Shown: in pieces, positions 1-10,197 of the stretch
Layout of the letters: every line of letters begins with the position of its first letter
Numbering within the stretch: position 1 is the stretch's first letter
From: Effrenium voratum
Taxonomy: Eukaryota > Sar > Dinophyceae > Suessiales > Symbiodiniaceae
Length of the DNA: 64,000 nt
Assembly (NCBI GenBank): GCA_963377175.1
Contig: CAUJNA010000446.1
Location: 2,330,351-2,394,350 of the forward strand
Direction: 5' to 3'
Program-made: the position numbers and the translations under genes
Notes under the pieces: generated by a model
The model's database searches: none
What the model saw: only the letters and a program-made list of their open reading frames with translations
What the model was told of the DNA's origin: nothing

Positions 1-125
1 CTGATCCTGGATGACCAGTGGTTCAACATTGTTGTTGAATGGGAGGTCCTGGATTCTAACAGCGGTGCTGCTGCTAGTCATGTTGAACTCCTTGTCGGTG
101 GCTTCCATCTCCTTCCTGAGAATGT
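1..125 (-). pseudogene. copia polyprotein linker toward reverse transcriptase (partial)
   Basis: The minus strand reads on in another frame as T-N-K-Q-V-D-I-L-R-K-E-M-E-A-T and then V-R-I-Q-D-L-P-F-N-N-N-V-E to the window edge. This linker lies between the methyltransferase-like domain and the reverse transcriptase in this kind of element. No reverse transcriptase motif is visible inside the window. Confidence 0.5.
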
Positions 126-870
126 CTACCTGCTTGTTGGTGAATGGCTCGAACATGCCTCGTTGTCAAGCGGTTTCATCTTCAGGTGACGAAGGATGAT
201 GTGCGCGAGGTCCTGGCAGAACTGGTAAGGATGTACCTGTGCCAGTTTGGTTCTGCTTCCGGAAGTGCCGGCGTTTCCCTCGAGGGGTTGATGTTCATGT
301 TTCACCGAGCTGTTGAAGTTCTTACACTTTCTGAAGATTGGTCTCATTACCTCGGAAGGTAAGCAGTGCATCAAGTTTGTGGGCTTGAGACTTCTGAGTC
401 CGGATTCAGGATCCTTCAGTCCATATGCACAGAAATGGAAATCTCCCCAGGTCATGGAAGGATCTGAAAATAGTTGCTGCATGCATTGCAAATACCAGAC
501 CCTGGATGTCTGAGGATTTTCAATGATGAAGTATCTTCAGTGCTTCAACTGATACGCAATGGATGCCACGAACTTAATCATCGGCATGCAGCGATTCCGC
601 TTTTCCCAGACCTTCTGTTGGTCTTGTTGGATGTTCTGCATATTTGACCATGGTCCACGGACTGGTGCCATGAGGATGAGGTCAGGCGCTTGCTCCTGGA
701 TGATCTCCATGACCATAGGTCGTCCCTTGGATGTCATTACGTCAAATCCGTTGCGGATGTCAACGGGAGTCCCAACCTTTAAACCTGTAAGTGCGCCATT
801 GACTGAATCTGGCACTACCTGCAAAGATCTCAAGAACGTGGATCTTTCCTTTACGTACACAGTTCCAATG
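126..870 (-). pseudogene. Methyltransferase-like domain of the copia polyprotein (C5-DNA-methyltransferase-like motifs)
   Basis: Between integrase and the missing reverse transcriptase lies a segment unlike standard copia proteins. In order on the minus strand: L-E-I-F-A-G-S-A-R-F-S-Q (about 858-823), G-L-K-V-G-T-P-V-D-I-R-N-G-F-D (about 785-740, after a 1-bp frameshift), P-D-L-I-L-M-A-P-V-R-G-P-W-S (about 683-640), Y-F-I-I-E-N-P-Q-T-S (about 532-503), W-G-D-F-H-F-C-A-Y-G-L-K-D-P and a H-E-H-Q-P-L-E-G tail. These resemble motif I (F-A-G-x-G), motif IV (P-C) and motif VI (E-N-V) of cytosine-C5 DNA methyltransferases. The motif IV position where a Cys is expected reads Arg (CGT). The role is inferred; from memory, cytosine methyltransferase domains have been reported in dinoflagellate copia elements. 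Confidence 0.65.
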
Positions 871-1099
871 TGCTTGTTCAGGAATGGATGTGAGGTATGT
901 TCTTGCTGGCCTAGGTGCTGCAGGCTTGGGAGCCGACTTCCCCACAATGCGCAATGGCTTAGAGGATGCTGGCTATGCTGGCTTAGGATCAAGTTAGTAT
1001 GGACGATTCCCTCCTGGAGTCGGCTGAAGGCCGCGTTCTTCCTTCTGCAAGGATTCTTGTTCATCTGGTAGAAGAAAATCAATTCCAGGTTTCCCCGCA

Positions 1100-1880
1100 A
1101 GGATGGTTTCATCCTTTCTGACCTTTGTCATGTTGACCTTGATGAGTCGGGTTCCGAGATCAAGTCCAACCATTGCTCCTTCCAAGGGAATGACCTTCCC
1201 TTTTTGCCAAATTCCTCCCTTGCTTCCATCGCACCGGATCTTGGATTTGTCTTCCTGCCAGTAAAATACCTTGTCTTTAACCTGAAGAGGTTTAGAACTC
1301 GTTCGGAACTTCTGAGCAAGGTCTCGTCGGATATCTTCGGATTGACGAGCTTCTTGGAATGCCCGCTTGGACAGCTGCTTGGTTTGGATGGCTGTAAGCT
1401 CTTCTTCATTCCTGTCGATCGTCAATTGAGTAGGTGTTGCGACATCAATCTGGCTGAGATCTGCTGGTCGTCTTCCGAATGCAAGTTCCAAAGGCGTTAC
1501 ACCCCCCGTATGAGCATGATCTTGAATTGGGCCTTCAGGAGTCGGTGTGTTCGGTCCCAATGAGATCGGTGATGTCAAGGGATTGATAGTTCCCACGTCT
1601 CCGTCATGAAGGCTTGATCTGGGACAACTGATTTGGGCTGCAAGTGATACTGGTCAAAGTAGTTCCTGAGGACAGCGGTCTTCTTGGATTCTTGCGTAGT
1701 CATCACTGCCTCTGCAGGGAGCAATGTTGTTGCTCCATCCAGATGACAAAAACAATGATTCGTTCGCCAGTTCCAAGAGGAACTTGACAGTGATCAATGA
1801 ATGTCATGTCACCAAATGTGTACGCTCGAAGTCCACTCAGTCACTCGTCTTGCTTCGTGTCGGTGCTTGTTTTGCCCCTT
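1100..1880 (-). pseudogene. copia integrase core and C-terminal region, deleted around third catalytic residue
   Basis: F-G-D-M-T-F-I-D-H (near 1828-1800) carries the expected first catalytic Asp and V-V-P-D-Q-A-F-M-T (near 1650-1620) the second. The sequence then goes from L-G-P-N-T (about 1560) almost directly to R-L-L-K-A-Q-F-K-I-M in another frame and on to G-V-T-P-L-E-L-A-F-G-R-R-P-A-D (about 1500-1455). In relatives the third catalytic Glu sits in the P-W-P-N-R-A-E segment between these, so it appears deleted. From about 1455 to 1100 the frame continues with the integrase C-terminal region (V-K-D-K-V-F-Y-W-Q-E-D). The enzyme inserts cDNA into the genome in live elements; this copy should be dead. 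Confidence 0.78.
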
Positions 1881-2653
1881 GGCACACTGCGGATTATGTC
1901 AAAAAGGTCGTATGTTGACTTTGGCAAATGAAGCGCACGAGTTCTGAATCGAAATTGGCCGGTTGTCATGTGATGATGCTGAAGGTGGAGTTTCTTCAAC
2001 TCTTCCGCCTTGGACAATCGCTGGTGGATTCTGCCTAAGGCAAGTGGAAGTGATGTGGGTCCTTCAGTGGATGGTGCTTTAGGATCTGGCTCAATAGTCG
2101 ACTGGCCCTTCTTGTCAATGATCCTATCTGCTGCCGATCCTGAACCTGCTTCCTCGTCCTTGAGCGAGTTGTCCGAGAAGGTGAAGATGGTCTTACCTTT
2201 CCACAGGCTAATCAGTGATTTGTTGGCCTGGGATGTAAGCCGCCAATTGTCTAGGATTTCTGGATCTCCGCCTTCGGATGCATCAATAATTTCTGATGTA
2301 CGCTCTCGGCTGATGTTATCAGGATGGATTGGACATCTTTTGGCCTTAAGAGGCGTAATGCGCACACGGGTGAGCTGCTTGTTCTTCTTGTCAAGAACCC
2401 AATGATCCTGCTTCAGAGACCCAAAGATCTTAACAGTTGCTGTTTCCTCCTTCGTCTCGGATGACTTGGATGCACAAACAGTCTCACTCTTGGATGATTC
2501 CCAGGAGGGAAACTTGATTCTGTTGTCATCATCGTAGACGTAGTTGGTAAGTCCTTTGGCAGCAAATTCTCCATGCGATTTCACTCTTGCCACTCCAGCA
2601 AGATCGACTAGCGCATGTCCTGTGCCGGATACTGGAACTGCTTGACAGTCCAT
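1881..2653 (-). pseudogene. copia linker and GAG-pre-integrase domain
   Basis: An open frame from 2653 that starts with M-D-C-Q-A-V-P-V-S and V-D-L-A-G-V-A-R-V-K-S-H-G, the region that usually follows the protease. A long charged linker comes next, then L-H-L-Q-H-H-H-M-T-T-G-Q-F (about 1990-1950) and L-P-K-S-T-Y-D-L-F-D-I-I-R (about 1930-1895). The His-rich L-H-x-Q-H-H-H-M segment fits the pre-integrase zinc-binding region, though only part of an HHCC pattern is evident. The frame ends at a TGA at 1841, just before the integrase core. This is the longest undamaged piece of the element. Confidence 0.75.
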
Positions 2654-3142
2654 GCCAAAGGCCTTGCGTGTGATCTTGTCACATTCAGGTGTGTGCTAAA
2701 TGGTCATGTAGAGGTTCCGCATCTGGCTGGTGCTCAGGAGGATCAGTACGGCGCCTGGCTCAAGGATGTCGATTTTGGTATTGCATGGAGTGTGATATCT
2801 GAGGTGCAAGGTCCAATTTACCTGTCTCTCCGTTGGCAAAAGTGAACTTGGTCTCGGCCGGGATGTACTGGTAGGAGATGAGGTCCTTCATGGGTTCGAT
2901 GACCTGAGTAAAACGCTGGATTGCATGGCCCCATGGATCTGGCACAACCGTTGTATAGGTCGGATTGTGTTGAGGGTTGATGACAGGCGCCATCAGCTTT
3001 GTTGCCAAAAGGCTGTGATTGGCTGTAACGGACAAACTGTGTTCTGAAACTGTGTCGGATTCGATCAGCTTCTCGTTCGTGGATGGCCTTTTTCTCATGC
3101 TGCTTGTGTGCGTCATGGAATGCCTGTCCGGTGCCGGATGTC
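2640..3142 (-). pseudogene. copia aspartic protease region, disrupted
   Basis: On the minus strand, 2963-2930 reads D-L-Y-N-G-C-A-R-S-M-G. Related elements carry D-x-G-C-x-R-S-M-G here, so the active-site region is recognisable, but Asn stands where the catalytic Asp before Gly is expected. The frame then shifts: F-T-F-A-N-G-E-T (near 2850-2825), the usual strand after the flap, is in the 3146-2760 frame, and L-I-L-L-S-T-S-Q-M-R-N-L (about 2755-2715) is in a third. The protease cleaves the polyprotein in live elements; this copy should be inactive. Homology is by recognised motif order; the D-to-N reading depends on my frame choice. Confidence 0.7.
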
Positions 3143-3796
3143 TCATGGGATGAGTACCAGCCTTGTCCGTTCCAATCCATGATTGATCCCAATCTTGGTC
3201 TGTCCAACCGGCATAGGTAGGCTCTTGGAGTTCAGCAACTCCGACTTCTCTGCGATGGCTGCGAACGTTTTGGTTTTTCCTTTGCCAAGTCCGCCTTTTC
3301 CTTTGCCATTGTCATAGGATGGAAAACCTTTGTTTCCATCAAAGGAATACTGGAATTTTGACTTTCCTTTCTTTCCCTTCTTGCCCTTGCCTTGCCCCCA
3401 ATATGCCTGGTCGTAGGGATCATAGTCTTTCATTGGCCATATTGGCCTTCCCGCCAGAACCGCTTTTCTTGAAGGGCTTGAAACCACCTCGTCGGTGACG
3501 AATCTGAAATTCCGCCCAGACACCTTTCTCGCAATGAACGCATCGTTCTCCTCGAGGACCCAAAACGTCTTTTCATCATTGTTCGACATGAATCCTTCTT
3601 GCCCTTCTTCATCCTCAACCCAAAAGCCTTCTTCTCCTTCGTTTTCACCTTGCTCGATGATGAAGAATGTGTTGCTTCGGTTGGTTCCTTGAGGTCGGAT
3701 GGATGAATCTTGGATTGAAGTTATGAAGAGGTCGTGGTATTGCGTCTTCAGCATCTCATAGGTGTAATTCTCAAGTGTGACAATCCTCAGAGACAT
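3143..3796 (-). pseudogene. gag C-terminal segment with Gly/Lys-rich tail
   Basis: An open frame of 217 codons. Its first two thirds hold an acidic stretch (G-E-N-E-G-E-E-G-F-W-V-E-D-E-E-G-Q-E-G-F). The last third is very rich in G-K and K-G-K (around residues 130-175, for example Q-G-K-G-K-K-G-K-K-G-K), a basic tail that in this family probably binds RNA. I see no CCHC zinc knuckle in this frame, so it was lost or lies in another frame. The frame then runs into the protease region through a frameshift near 3146. Identification rests on the Gly/Lys tail and its position between gag and protease. Confidence 0.7.
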
Positions 3797-4472
3797 TGCA
3801 CTTGTCAGCCTTTCTCTCTGCTGGTCTGACAGCTCGCTCTGGATGATGAAAAACTGCGCTATGAGATTATCGCTGCATTCCCTGGATGAGTTGTCTGAGG
3901 ACTACTGGATCGTCCTCTTGGGGTGCAGCAGGAGGCGGGGCTCTGGCACCGGCGGCTTGCACGTCACGGATTGACTGTCGAAATTCTGGAGACTGTGCCG
4001 TGTATACGGGCATCAGGTCCATCCAGGCTGCCTTCAATCTCATGAGAAGGATTTCGAATTTTCACGTGACTATGAGGAACTTGGTGTTCTGCCTCCTGTG
4101 ATTGAACAAACTGAGGAGCCTGTAAAGATACACGTTCGTGGTACCCTTCAGGAAGTACTGCTTCAGCGTGTTCTTGAAATAGTTGACTCCTTCTTCGGGA
4201 TCTTGCAAACGGTCGTTCTGGAGGACTACCTTGTACATGTAAGCATTTCCAATGAGTCTGCTCTTGAGGAGAGGCCCTCGCTTGGACGCTTCGATCGTTG
4301 TGAAGGCTATCCGATCATCTACGAGTTCTTCATACCTGACCCAGCTGACTTTTCCTTCGTGCGATGGCGGCTGCTTGGCGGTCATCGACAAATTGAGTGT
4401 CTTTTCAGTATAGCCGGATGATCGGGCTGTACTTGAATAGGCCTCCATGAAGCCTTCTCCATTGGATGACAT
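3797..4472 (-). pseudogene. gag N-terminal half of copia element (frameshifted)
   Basis: The frame from the ATG at 4472 runs 136 codons to a stop at 4062. It includes W-V-R-Y-E-E-L-V-D-D, then a K-R-G-P-L-L-K-S-R-L-I-G stretch and G-V-N-Y-F-K-N-T-L-K, the usual gag block of this family, which forms the capsid-like particle around the RNA. Homology appears to continue in another frame from about 4060 to 3797 (A-A-W-M-D-L-M-P and P-E-F-R-Q), so at least one frameshift separates the halves. The ATG at 4472 is chosen because the family motifs begin within about 45 codons of it; an upstream start in another frame cannot be excluded. Confidence 0.75.
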
Positions 4473-4780
4473 TGCTTCTGGATCTTTGCGGAAACCGCTC
4501 CGCTACCACAAATTGAGTCCCACTGCCGGGGGTATCTTATCCCAGAAGGGAACGGATACCTCGTGGTAGTAGAGGATCGCATATGTGGTCCCTGGATCTA
4601 TTCCGCAGGAAATCCAATATGTCAATATGGAGTATAAGAGGATGGATAGTCCCTGGTGGCTTTGATTACAGTGTTTCACTGTAAGCGGCCTGCAATAAGT
4701 CCTTTTATGTAGCTATCGCATGAATGGTGCAATTTGTACAAGAAAGGGCCTTGAGCCAGACGGTTACATGGAGATCAAGG
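4473..4780 (-). other. Upstream leader / possible 5' LTR region of the copia element
   Basis: This stretch lies just upstream of the gag start on the minus strand, where the leader, primer-binding site and 5' LTR should be. No convincing tRNA-complementary primer site and no TG...CA ends could be fixed, and the 3' LTR needed for comparison is outside the window. Confidence 0.3.
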
Positions 4781-4829
4781 TATAAATCAACCACGGGGGG
4801 GGGTATAAATCAACCACGGGGGGGGGGTT
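4781..4829. repeat. Short tandem duplication ending in G-runs
   Basis: A 24-26 bp unit (TATAAATCAACCACGG plus a run of eight to ten G) occurs twice in a row. It looks like slippage at a homopolymer. Confidence 0.85.
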
Positions 4830-6124
4830 TTTGGAAATGGACTTGTTTGTTCAATTTGTGGAGGTTCACGTTGATGTTCAATGGCATAAACAGGAAGTCC
4901 GTTCCTGAGCGTTTATGGTTGGACCAACAAAGTATAGAATACATCCAAGTTTGGGCTAGAAAGCAAAGACGAGTTCAAACCGCAAGTCTAAACAACTATC
5001 CTCAGTTCATGCCTACACCCAATGTGTCACCATGTTTGAACAAGGCTGGATCAGTGGGCTAGTGTGGGGGCCAACGGAGGTCTTGCTAAGGCTATACGCT
5101 GCCACTGCATTGCAAATGAGCAGAAATTTGACCCTTTGGTTGGTTCCCGCGAACCGCAAACAAGAGCAACAAAACAAACTTGCAATATGTCCGACAACGG
5201 TAGAGTACCAACAATCGTGTTTCAACAACCACTTCTTGATGTCAATTGCGTCCTGGCGCTGCCTGCTTTTTAAGCCAATCTTGTCTTCTGGAGCGGGGCC
5301 ATGCAAATGCTTGGGGCGGATCCCCTATGTATTTTCACCAAGTCCAAACCGTCAAAAAGCTGCATACCAAGGACCGGGTGTAACCAAATGGGTCTTGTTT
5401 AAAAGGAGGAGGAAAGGACAACCACGCATGTTGGGGTTGTCCTACTTTGACACACACACACACATACACCCGGGTATTGCCGCTTGATCTTAATTTGTTC
5501 TGCCCGAACTCCGTATGGGCGCCTGATCTGACAGGCAGCAGCATCTCCTTGGTGGTCGATGCATGCACGGAGATCGAACCAAGAATCCTGCGATAGGGAG
5601 AAATCTACTTAGATGGTTTGGAGGTTCGTTACATACCGAGAAACCATGCTTATACACACCACTTACTATGGTCCCCCAAGTGACTCATAACCAGGTTTCT
5701 AAACCACTTAGCCTAAAACCGGAGCATCTAAGTAGGCCCCCCGCTCCACCCTGAGAACCTTCTTAGGGGTTCTGATTCTGGGTAGCGGAGCTTTCAGTGA
5801 AACCGGAACTTGCGGGCTATTGAAATTAGGGACCGCCGGTTTTGGTTGGTCCAAGAGAAACCATTCATCATTAGCCAGCTTCTAATCAGGTTGCCTTTGA
5901 AATAAGGTAGAGCCGACGATAACAGCTCCGCAACCCTAGCCCGGCTCCAAAATGCTCCGGAGCCTATCTGTGCGCCCCGCACCTTTCGAATGAAAAAAGT
6001 GCATGGCGCATCAGACACCAAGAGATCTGACCGTCATGAGTGGTCCTGCTGACCCCATCTGACGGATGAGGAGAAAGAGGCAGGGCGAACTTAACGTATT
6101 GGGGAAAATTGACTAAACAACATA
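4830..6124. other. No gene recognised
   Basis: About 1.3 kb of mixed sequence. Open frames reach at most about 150 codons, overlap on both strands and match nothing I recognise. A short CA run lies at 5451-5465. Confidence 0.6.
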
Positions 6125-6246
6125 ACTAGGTCCTCCAGAAGAGAGGTTAGAGAAAGGGTACCCTTTTTTTCTGTGGTCTCTTTTTAGTAGGGAAGCCCTC
6201 CCAACCAAAAAGGGGGTCAAAAAGGGCACTACTGTACTGGGGGACC
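6125..6246 (+). repeat. Dispersed repeat R1, copy 1
   Basis: It begins ACTAGGTCCTCCAGAAGAG, continues through GGTTAGAGAAAGGGTACC, a T-run with CTGTGGTCTC, then GGGAAGCCCTCCC and AAAGGGCACTACTG. The same word order recurs at 39012-39121 and 61024-61115 and, on the other strand, at 46781-46830. No coding capacity. Boundaries are by eye. Confidence 0.75.
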
Positions 6247-7925
6247 TGGATAAGCTGCAGCTCGAAAGGTCCGGAGATGCTGAGATGCTGAGGCGGGGGC
6301 TGCCGTTGGGATGCCTGGAGCCCAAGAGCCGCCCGACACACCGACCAAGACGGGTGCTTGGAGCGGCGAGCAGCCTCTTCTCGAGCGCTTTGGTGTTGGG
6401 TTGCCTTGTTGTGGTTCTTTCGTGTAATGGGCCGTTGTGTTGCTTTGGCGTTTTGTGCTTCTGGCGATTATGGTGTCTTTCTTAGCGTCCCTCCTTTTTG
6501 GCAGGTGTCAAGGCGTCCCCCTCAGACTTTTTCCCAACGACCAGTTGGCATGAGGACAAGTTTTGCTGGAAGTGATGTTCAAAGGAAACCCTCTCTGAAC
6601 AAAGGCGGAAAAGGAATGCTCGGCTCTGGCTGCCCGGTTCGGACCTCTTCTGGATGTTCTGACAGTTTCCTGTCGAGAAACGACAAGTAGCGTCGCAACC
6701 ACCTGATAACTACCCCTATTTAGCGACTCAGTGCCATAGCAAAAGGAGCCCTAGAAGCTCAAAATCAGGCCGTGAAGGGTGAGGCCGCTTTGTGACAAAA
6801 GGCTGGCGCCATGATTTTGCCAGGATCAAAGTCAGTCCCTGTTCCCTCTCCGCAACCTGGGACCAACCGATGGTCCGATGGAGCCACGCTGTCCTTGATT
6901 GAAACCAAACTGGAACCAACGGAAACCATTGTTCTTCATTCGCAAACCGAAGCCAGAACAACACCTACCATGCAAAGCCACAGCACTGCTGCCGGCCTGA
7001 CAACAGCGTGCCAGCTTCTGCATCGGCTGTTGGCACCTGCAATGATTTGTTGGAAGGTTGCTCCATCCGGCTGCCTGTTGGGGTTGGTTGCGACCCATTG
7101 AAACACGGCGATGCACCCGAATTCTGGGTGCCTTCATCCTGGATGGTTCGTGAATTGTTGCTAGGGCTTTAGGGGCTAACCTGCCACGCTACAAAAGACA
7201 TCGTTGACAGACTTCGTTTCAACTGGTTGTTCAAACATCGCAACAACCTGTTGTCAAACAATACTCACTTGCAAACACACCCTACACAGAAAAAGTTGAG
7301 AAGCCATGACAAGAAGTTGGCCAGGAACCAAACCCTTGTGTAAACCAAGTTGGAGGGATCTTGCGGAGCGCAACAACTACCACCTTTGATCAATGTTCTA
7401 ACCTTGTGGCTTGCTCGTTGTCTTAAGGTTCAGAGCAATGCTGCGAATGCAGGGACCTTGCAGCAAGAAACTCAAGCGGTTCTTCTCCTTCCCATCTCCG
7501 CCATGCTTTCCCAACATAGCCACCGGAAAATGAAAGCAAAAGAGCCTGACAATTGAGAGCCCGCCTTTACCGCAAAGAAACCGAGAAGGGGACAGAACTG
7601 CGCGTGAACAAGGCACTCACCGCTGTGTGGGTATAAGGAGAGTATCAGGCCATGAAATACAGAGGCATGTGCCTGAGCCCTGAGACAATAGGCTAAGCCC
7701 CCGGCATTCTCGGGTGCTCGCATCCAATTCAGAAGTCTCAACAGGCATAAGAAGCTGTGAAGGGCTTACTTTGCATTCTTTCTCACTGCGTGTTTGACAT
7801 GTTGCTTTTGCTTAAAACCAAAAATACACCAGCACTTTGGGCTTGGTCCATCTTCAAACCTAAAACTATGTTTAGTTGTATATACAGATGCATCAGCTTC
7901 TCGAAACCCCATCCTTGAGCTTCCG
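6247..7925. other. No gene recognised; small GC patch
   Basis: Mixed sequence with a short GC-rich patch at about 6290-6370. Short open frames lie on both strands and none is recognisable. Confidence 0.55.
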
Positions 7926-7950
7926 GGACCCGAAAGCAGCTTTCGGGTCC
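7926..7950. repeat. Perfect 11-bp stem hairpin
   Basis: GGACCCGAAAG (7926-7936), loop CAG, then CTTTCGGGTCC (7940-7950). No T-run follows, so it is not a simple terminator. Function unknown. Confidence 0.85.
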
Positions 7951-7980
7951 TCATGGCCTTTGCCTGATGAAACAAGCAGG

Positions 7981-8056
7981 ACCCATTTTGGGGTAGGTGA
8001 ATTCACCCATTTTTTGAACCTAGTTTAGTGGGAGTTGGGATGTTCACTAGGGGTAC
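7981..8056 (+). repeat. Dispersed repeat R2, copy 1
   Basis: Words in order: ACCCATTTTGGGGTAGGTGA, ATTCACCCATTTT, TTTAGTGGGAGTTGGGATG, TTCACTAGGGG. Copies occur at 8878-8956 (plus), 14786-14858 (minus) and, partly, 34021-34068 (minus). Confidence 0.7.
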
Positions 8057-8387
8057 GAGCTGTTGTTGCCGGGCGTTTGGACAACCAAGAAATGAGGCAA
8101 TTTGCTTGAGTTTGTATAGCGCACAACCTCCCCCCATTGGCCCATCCTCTCCCCAAGTACAGCCCCAAGGTTTCCTTGCTTCAACGGCAAAAGTTCACTT
8201 CCCCTGCACTTGCCAAAAAGCACGAATATGGCCCAAACCCAGAAAGTGTTCCTTCCTCCCGCGAACATAGCATTTGTGGCAAGTGGAAGAGAACGGTCCT
8301 CTTTTGTAGGGACCATGTTACACCATGTTCATGGAAGGAGGCAAAGAATGAGGCCCAAACCAATGGCTAGTAGCGCTGGTAGCCGGC

Positions 8388-8470
8388 TTCCCACGCCTCC
8401 ACGGTGGCATCCACCGGCGAGGGCAGCTCTGTGGGCACCTCGGGAGGAGTTGGTCGGTCTGAACGGCTCC
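8388..8470 (+). other. GC-rich coding-like island 1
   Basis: A sharply GC-rich patch. From 8405 the plus strand reads V-A-S-T-G-E-G-S-S-V-G-T-S-G-G-V-G without a stop. The V-G-T-S/G theme recurs in seven or more islands further along. It may be an exon fragment or the core of a repeat; no start codon or full gene structure is visible. Confidence 0.35.
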
Positions 8471-8779
8471 AGGTGCTTGGCGGGTTTTCCACCTGTACCC
8501 CGCAACAAGAAACAGGAGTTCCCATTCCCCGTTTACTCCTTCAAGCCCAAATGAAAGCCCGCGCTTGGGGGCCAATCAGCGCGAAATGAGGGTTCCCAAG
8601 AATTGGAATCCAGGACTCGTGAATTCCATTGATACATATCTGCTTCCCCCCCTGATTGGTGGTTGGGAGATGGTTTAGAGATTGGAGGTGAGTTCCAGGT
8701 AATCCGATTGCTTGATCCCCTCCCGATCGCCCTGCAAATGATGGCTTGGTGTGTCGCAAAGCCCTCTAAACTCTACGAG

Positions 8780-8830
8780 GCTAAAAGTCTAAGGGTGTGG
8801 CTGGGAACTTTCCAACTGAAGCACAGAAAA
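8780..8830 (+). repeat. Tail-type repeat (TGGCTGGGAAC), partial copy
   Basis: AGTCTAAGGGTGTGGCTGGG followed by AACTTTCC matches the tail motif seen at 18500-18535, 39293-39325, 44155-44180 and 46391-46420, all on the plus strand. Confidence 0.5.
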
Positions 8831-8877
8831 CAAAGCCGCCTGAAACCTTCATGGCTGTGGGTCCAAACCAATAGCAC

Positions 8878-8956
8878 CATTTTGGGGTTTTCGGTGCACC
8901 ACCCATTTTAGAAACGAATTTTAGTGGTTGGGTTGAACCGGATGTTCACTGGGGGC
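8878..8956 (+). repeat. Dispersed repeat R2, copy 2
   Basis: TTTTGGGGTTTTCGGTG, then CACCCATTTTAGAAACGA, TTTTAGTGG and GGATGTTCACTGGGGG parallel the copy at 7981-8056. GC-rich island 2 follows directly. Confidence 0.65.
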
Positions 8957-9080
8957 TCCGCCAGCTCCCGCAAGGACCGATTCATCGGGCCACCGCGCCG
9001 GCATCTCCGAGGGAGACTCCACCGAGGCCATCGCGGAGGAGCCCAAGGCCGAGTACACTGGCGGCTGGGAAGGGACCCGT
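8957..9080 (+). other. GC-rich coding-like island 2
   Basis: A GC-rich patch that reads on the plus strand A-G-I-S-E-G-D-S-T-E-A-I-A-E-E-P-K-A from about 8997. The DNA word GGCATCTCCG is shared with islands at 35.4 and 41.0 kb. No gene assigned. Confidence 0.3.
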
Positions 9081-9355
9081 TCCGGGGACCAAAAGTCACT
9101 TTTCGCAGAAGTCAAAAAACCCCACCCCCCCCACCCCCCAATATTTCCCCCGCAAGATGGCTAAGGCTTATAGACTTCTATGAACTTCATTACTTTGGGG
9201 GACCCTTGGGTGGCAACCAACTGCCCACAATCATGCAGCTTTTGGCTAGCGACCCCATGATAAGAGGGAGTTATCCTACGTACAACCCACTTAAGCGCCT
9301 TACCCGATGGGGGGTATTACTACCCATCCGGACATCCAGATTGGTTCGAAGTGCA

Positions 9356-9428
9356 CACAATACCATCAGCTGTGAGAAGGGTTCGGCATATATTATGCCG
9401 AACCCTTCTCACAGCTGATGGTATTGTG
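9356..9428. repeat. Perfect palindrome, 35-bp arms with 3-nt spacer
   Basis: The left arm 9356-9390 begins CACAATACCATCAGC and ends GGTTCGGCATA; the right arm 9394-9428 is its exact reverse complement; the spacer is TAT. Such a perfect foldback could extrude as a cruciform and is either recent or kept by conversion. It sits about 110 bp before the long TG tract. Confidence 0.95.
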
Positions 9429-9539
9429 CAAGGGAAGCTCCTGGTTGAACTAGTGCACATGTGGAGAGGCGGGATTTCAACAGAATGCTCTGCTCCCCAG
9501 TCAAGGGTTACTAAAGCCAGAGATGTCAATCTTCACATG

Positions 9540-10197
<658 letters not shown>

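Larger units (their letters stand above)
1..4472 (-). mobile_element. Decayed Ty1/copia-type LTR retrotransposon, left end cut by window edge
   Basis: Read on the minus strand, the order is gag, aspartic protease, pre-integrase, integrase, methyltransferase-like domain, as in copia elements of dinoflagellates; reverse transcriptase and RNase H would lie beyond position 1. The segments lie in different frames (4472-4062, 3796-3143, 3146-2760, 2653-1841, 1596-994, 1112-537, 491-126), with in-frame stops and small deletions, so the copy cannot make a full polyprotein. No LTR pair can be tested because the 3' end is outside the window. Family assignment is from recognised motifs, not a search. 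It is the only region with clear protein homology in the window. Confidence 0.88.

Noticed and set aside
7926..7950. Rho-independent terminator
   Set aside because: No T-run follows the stem and the genome is eukaryotic.
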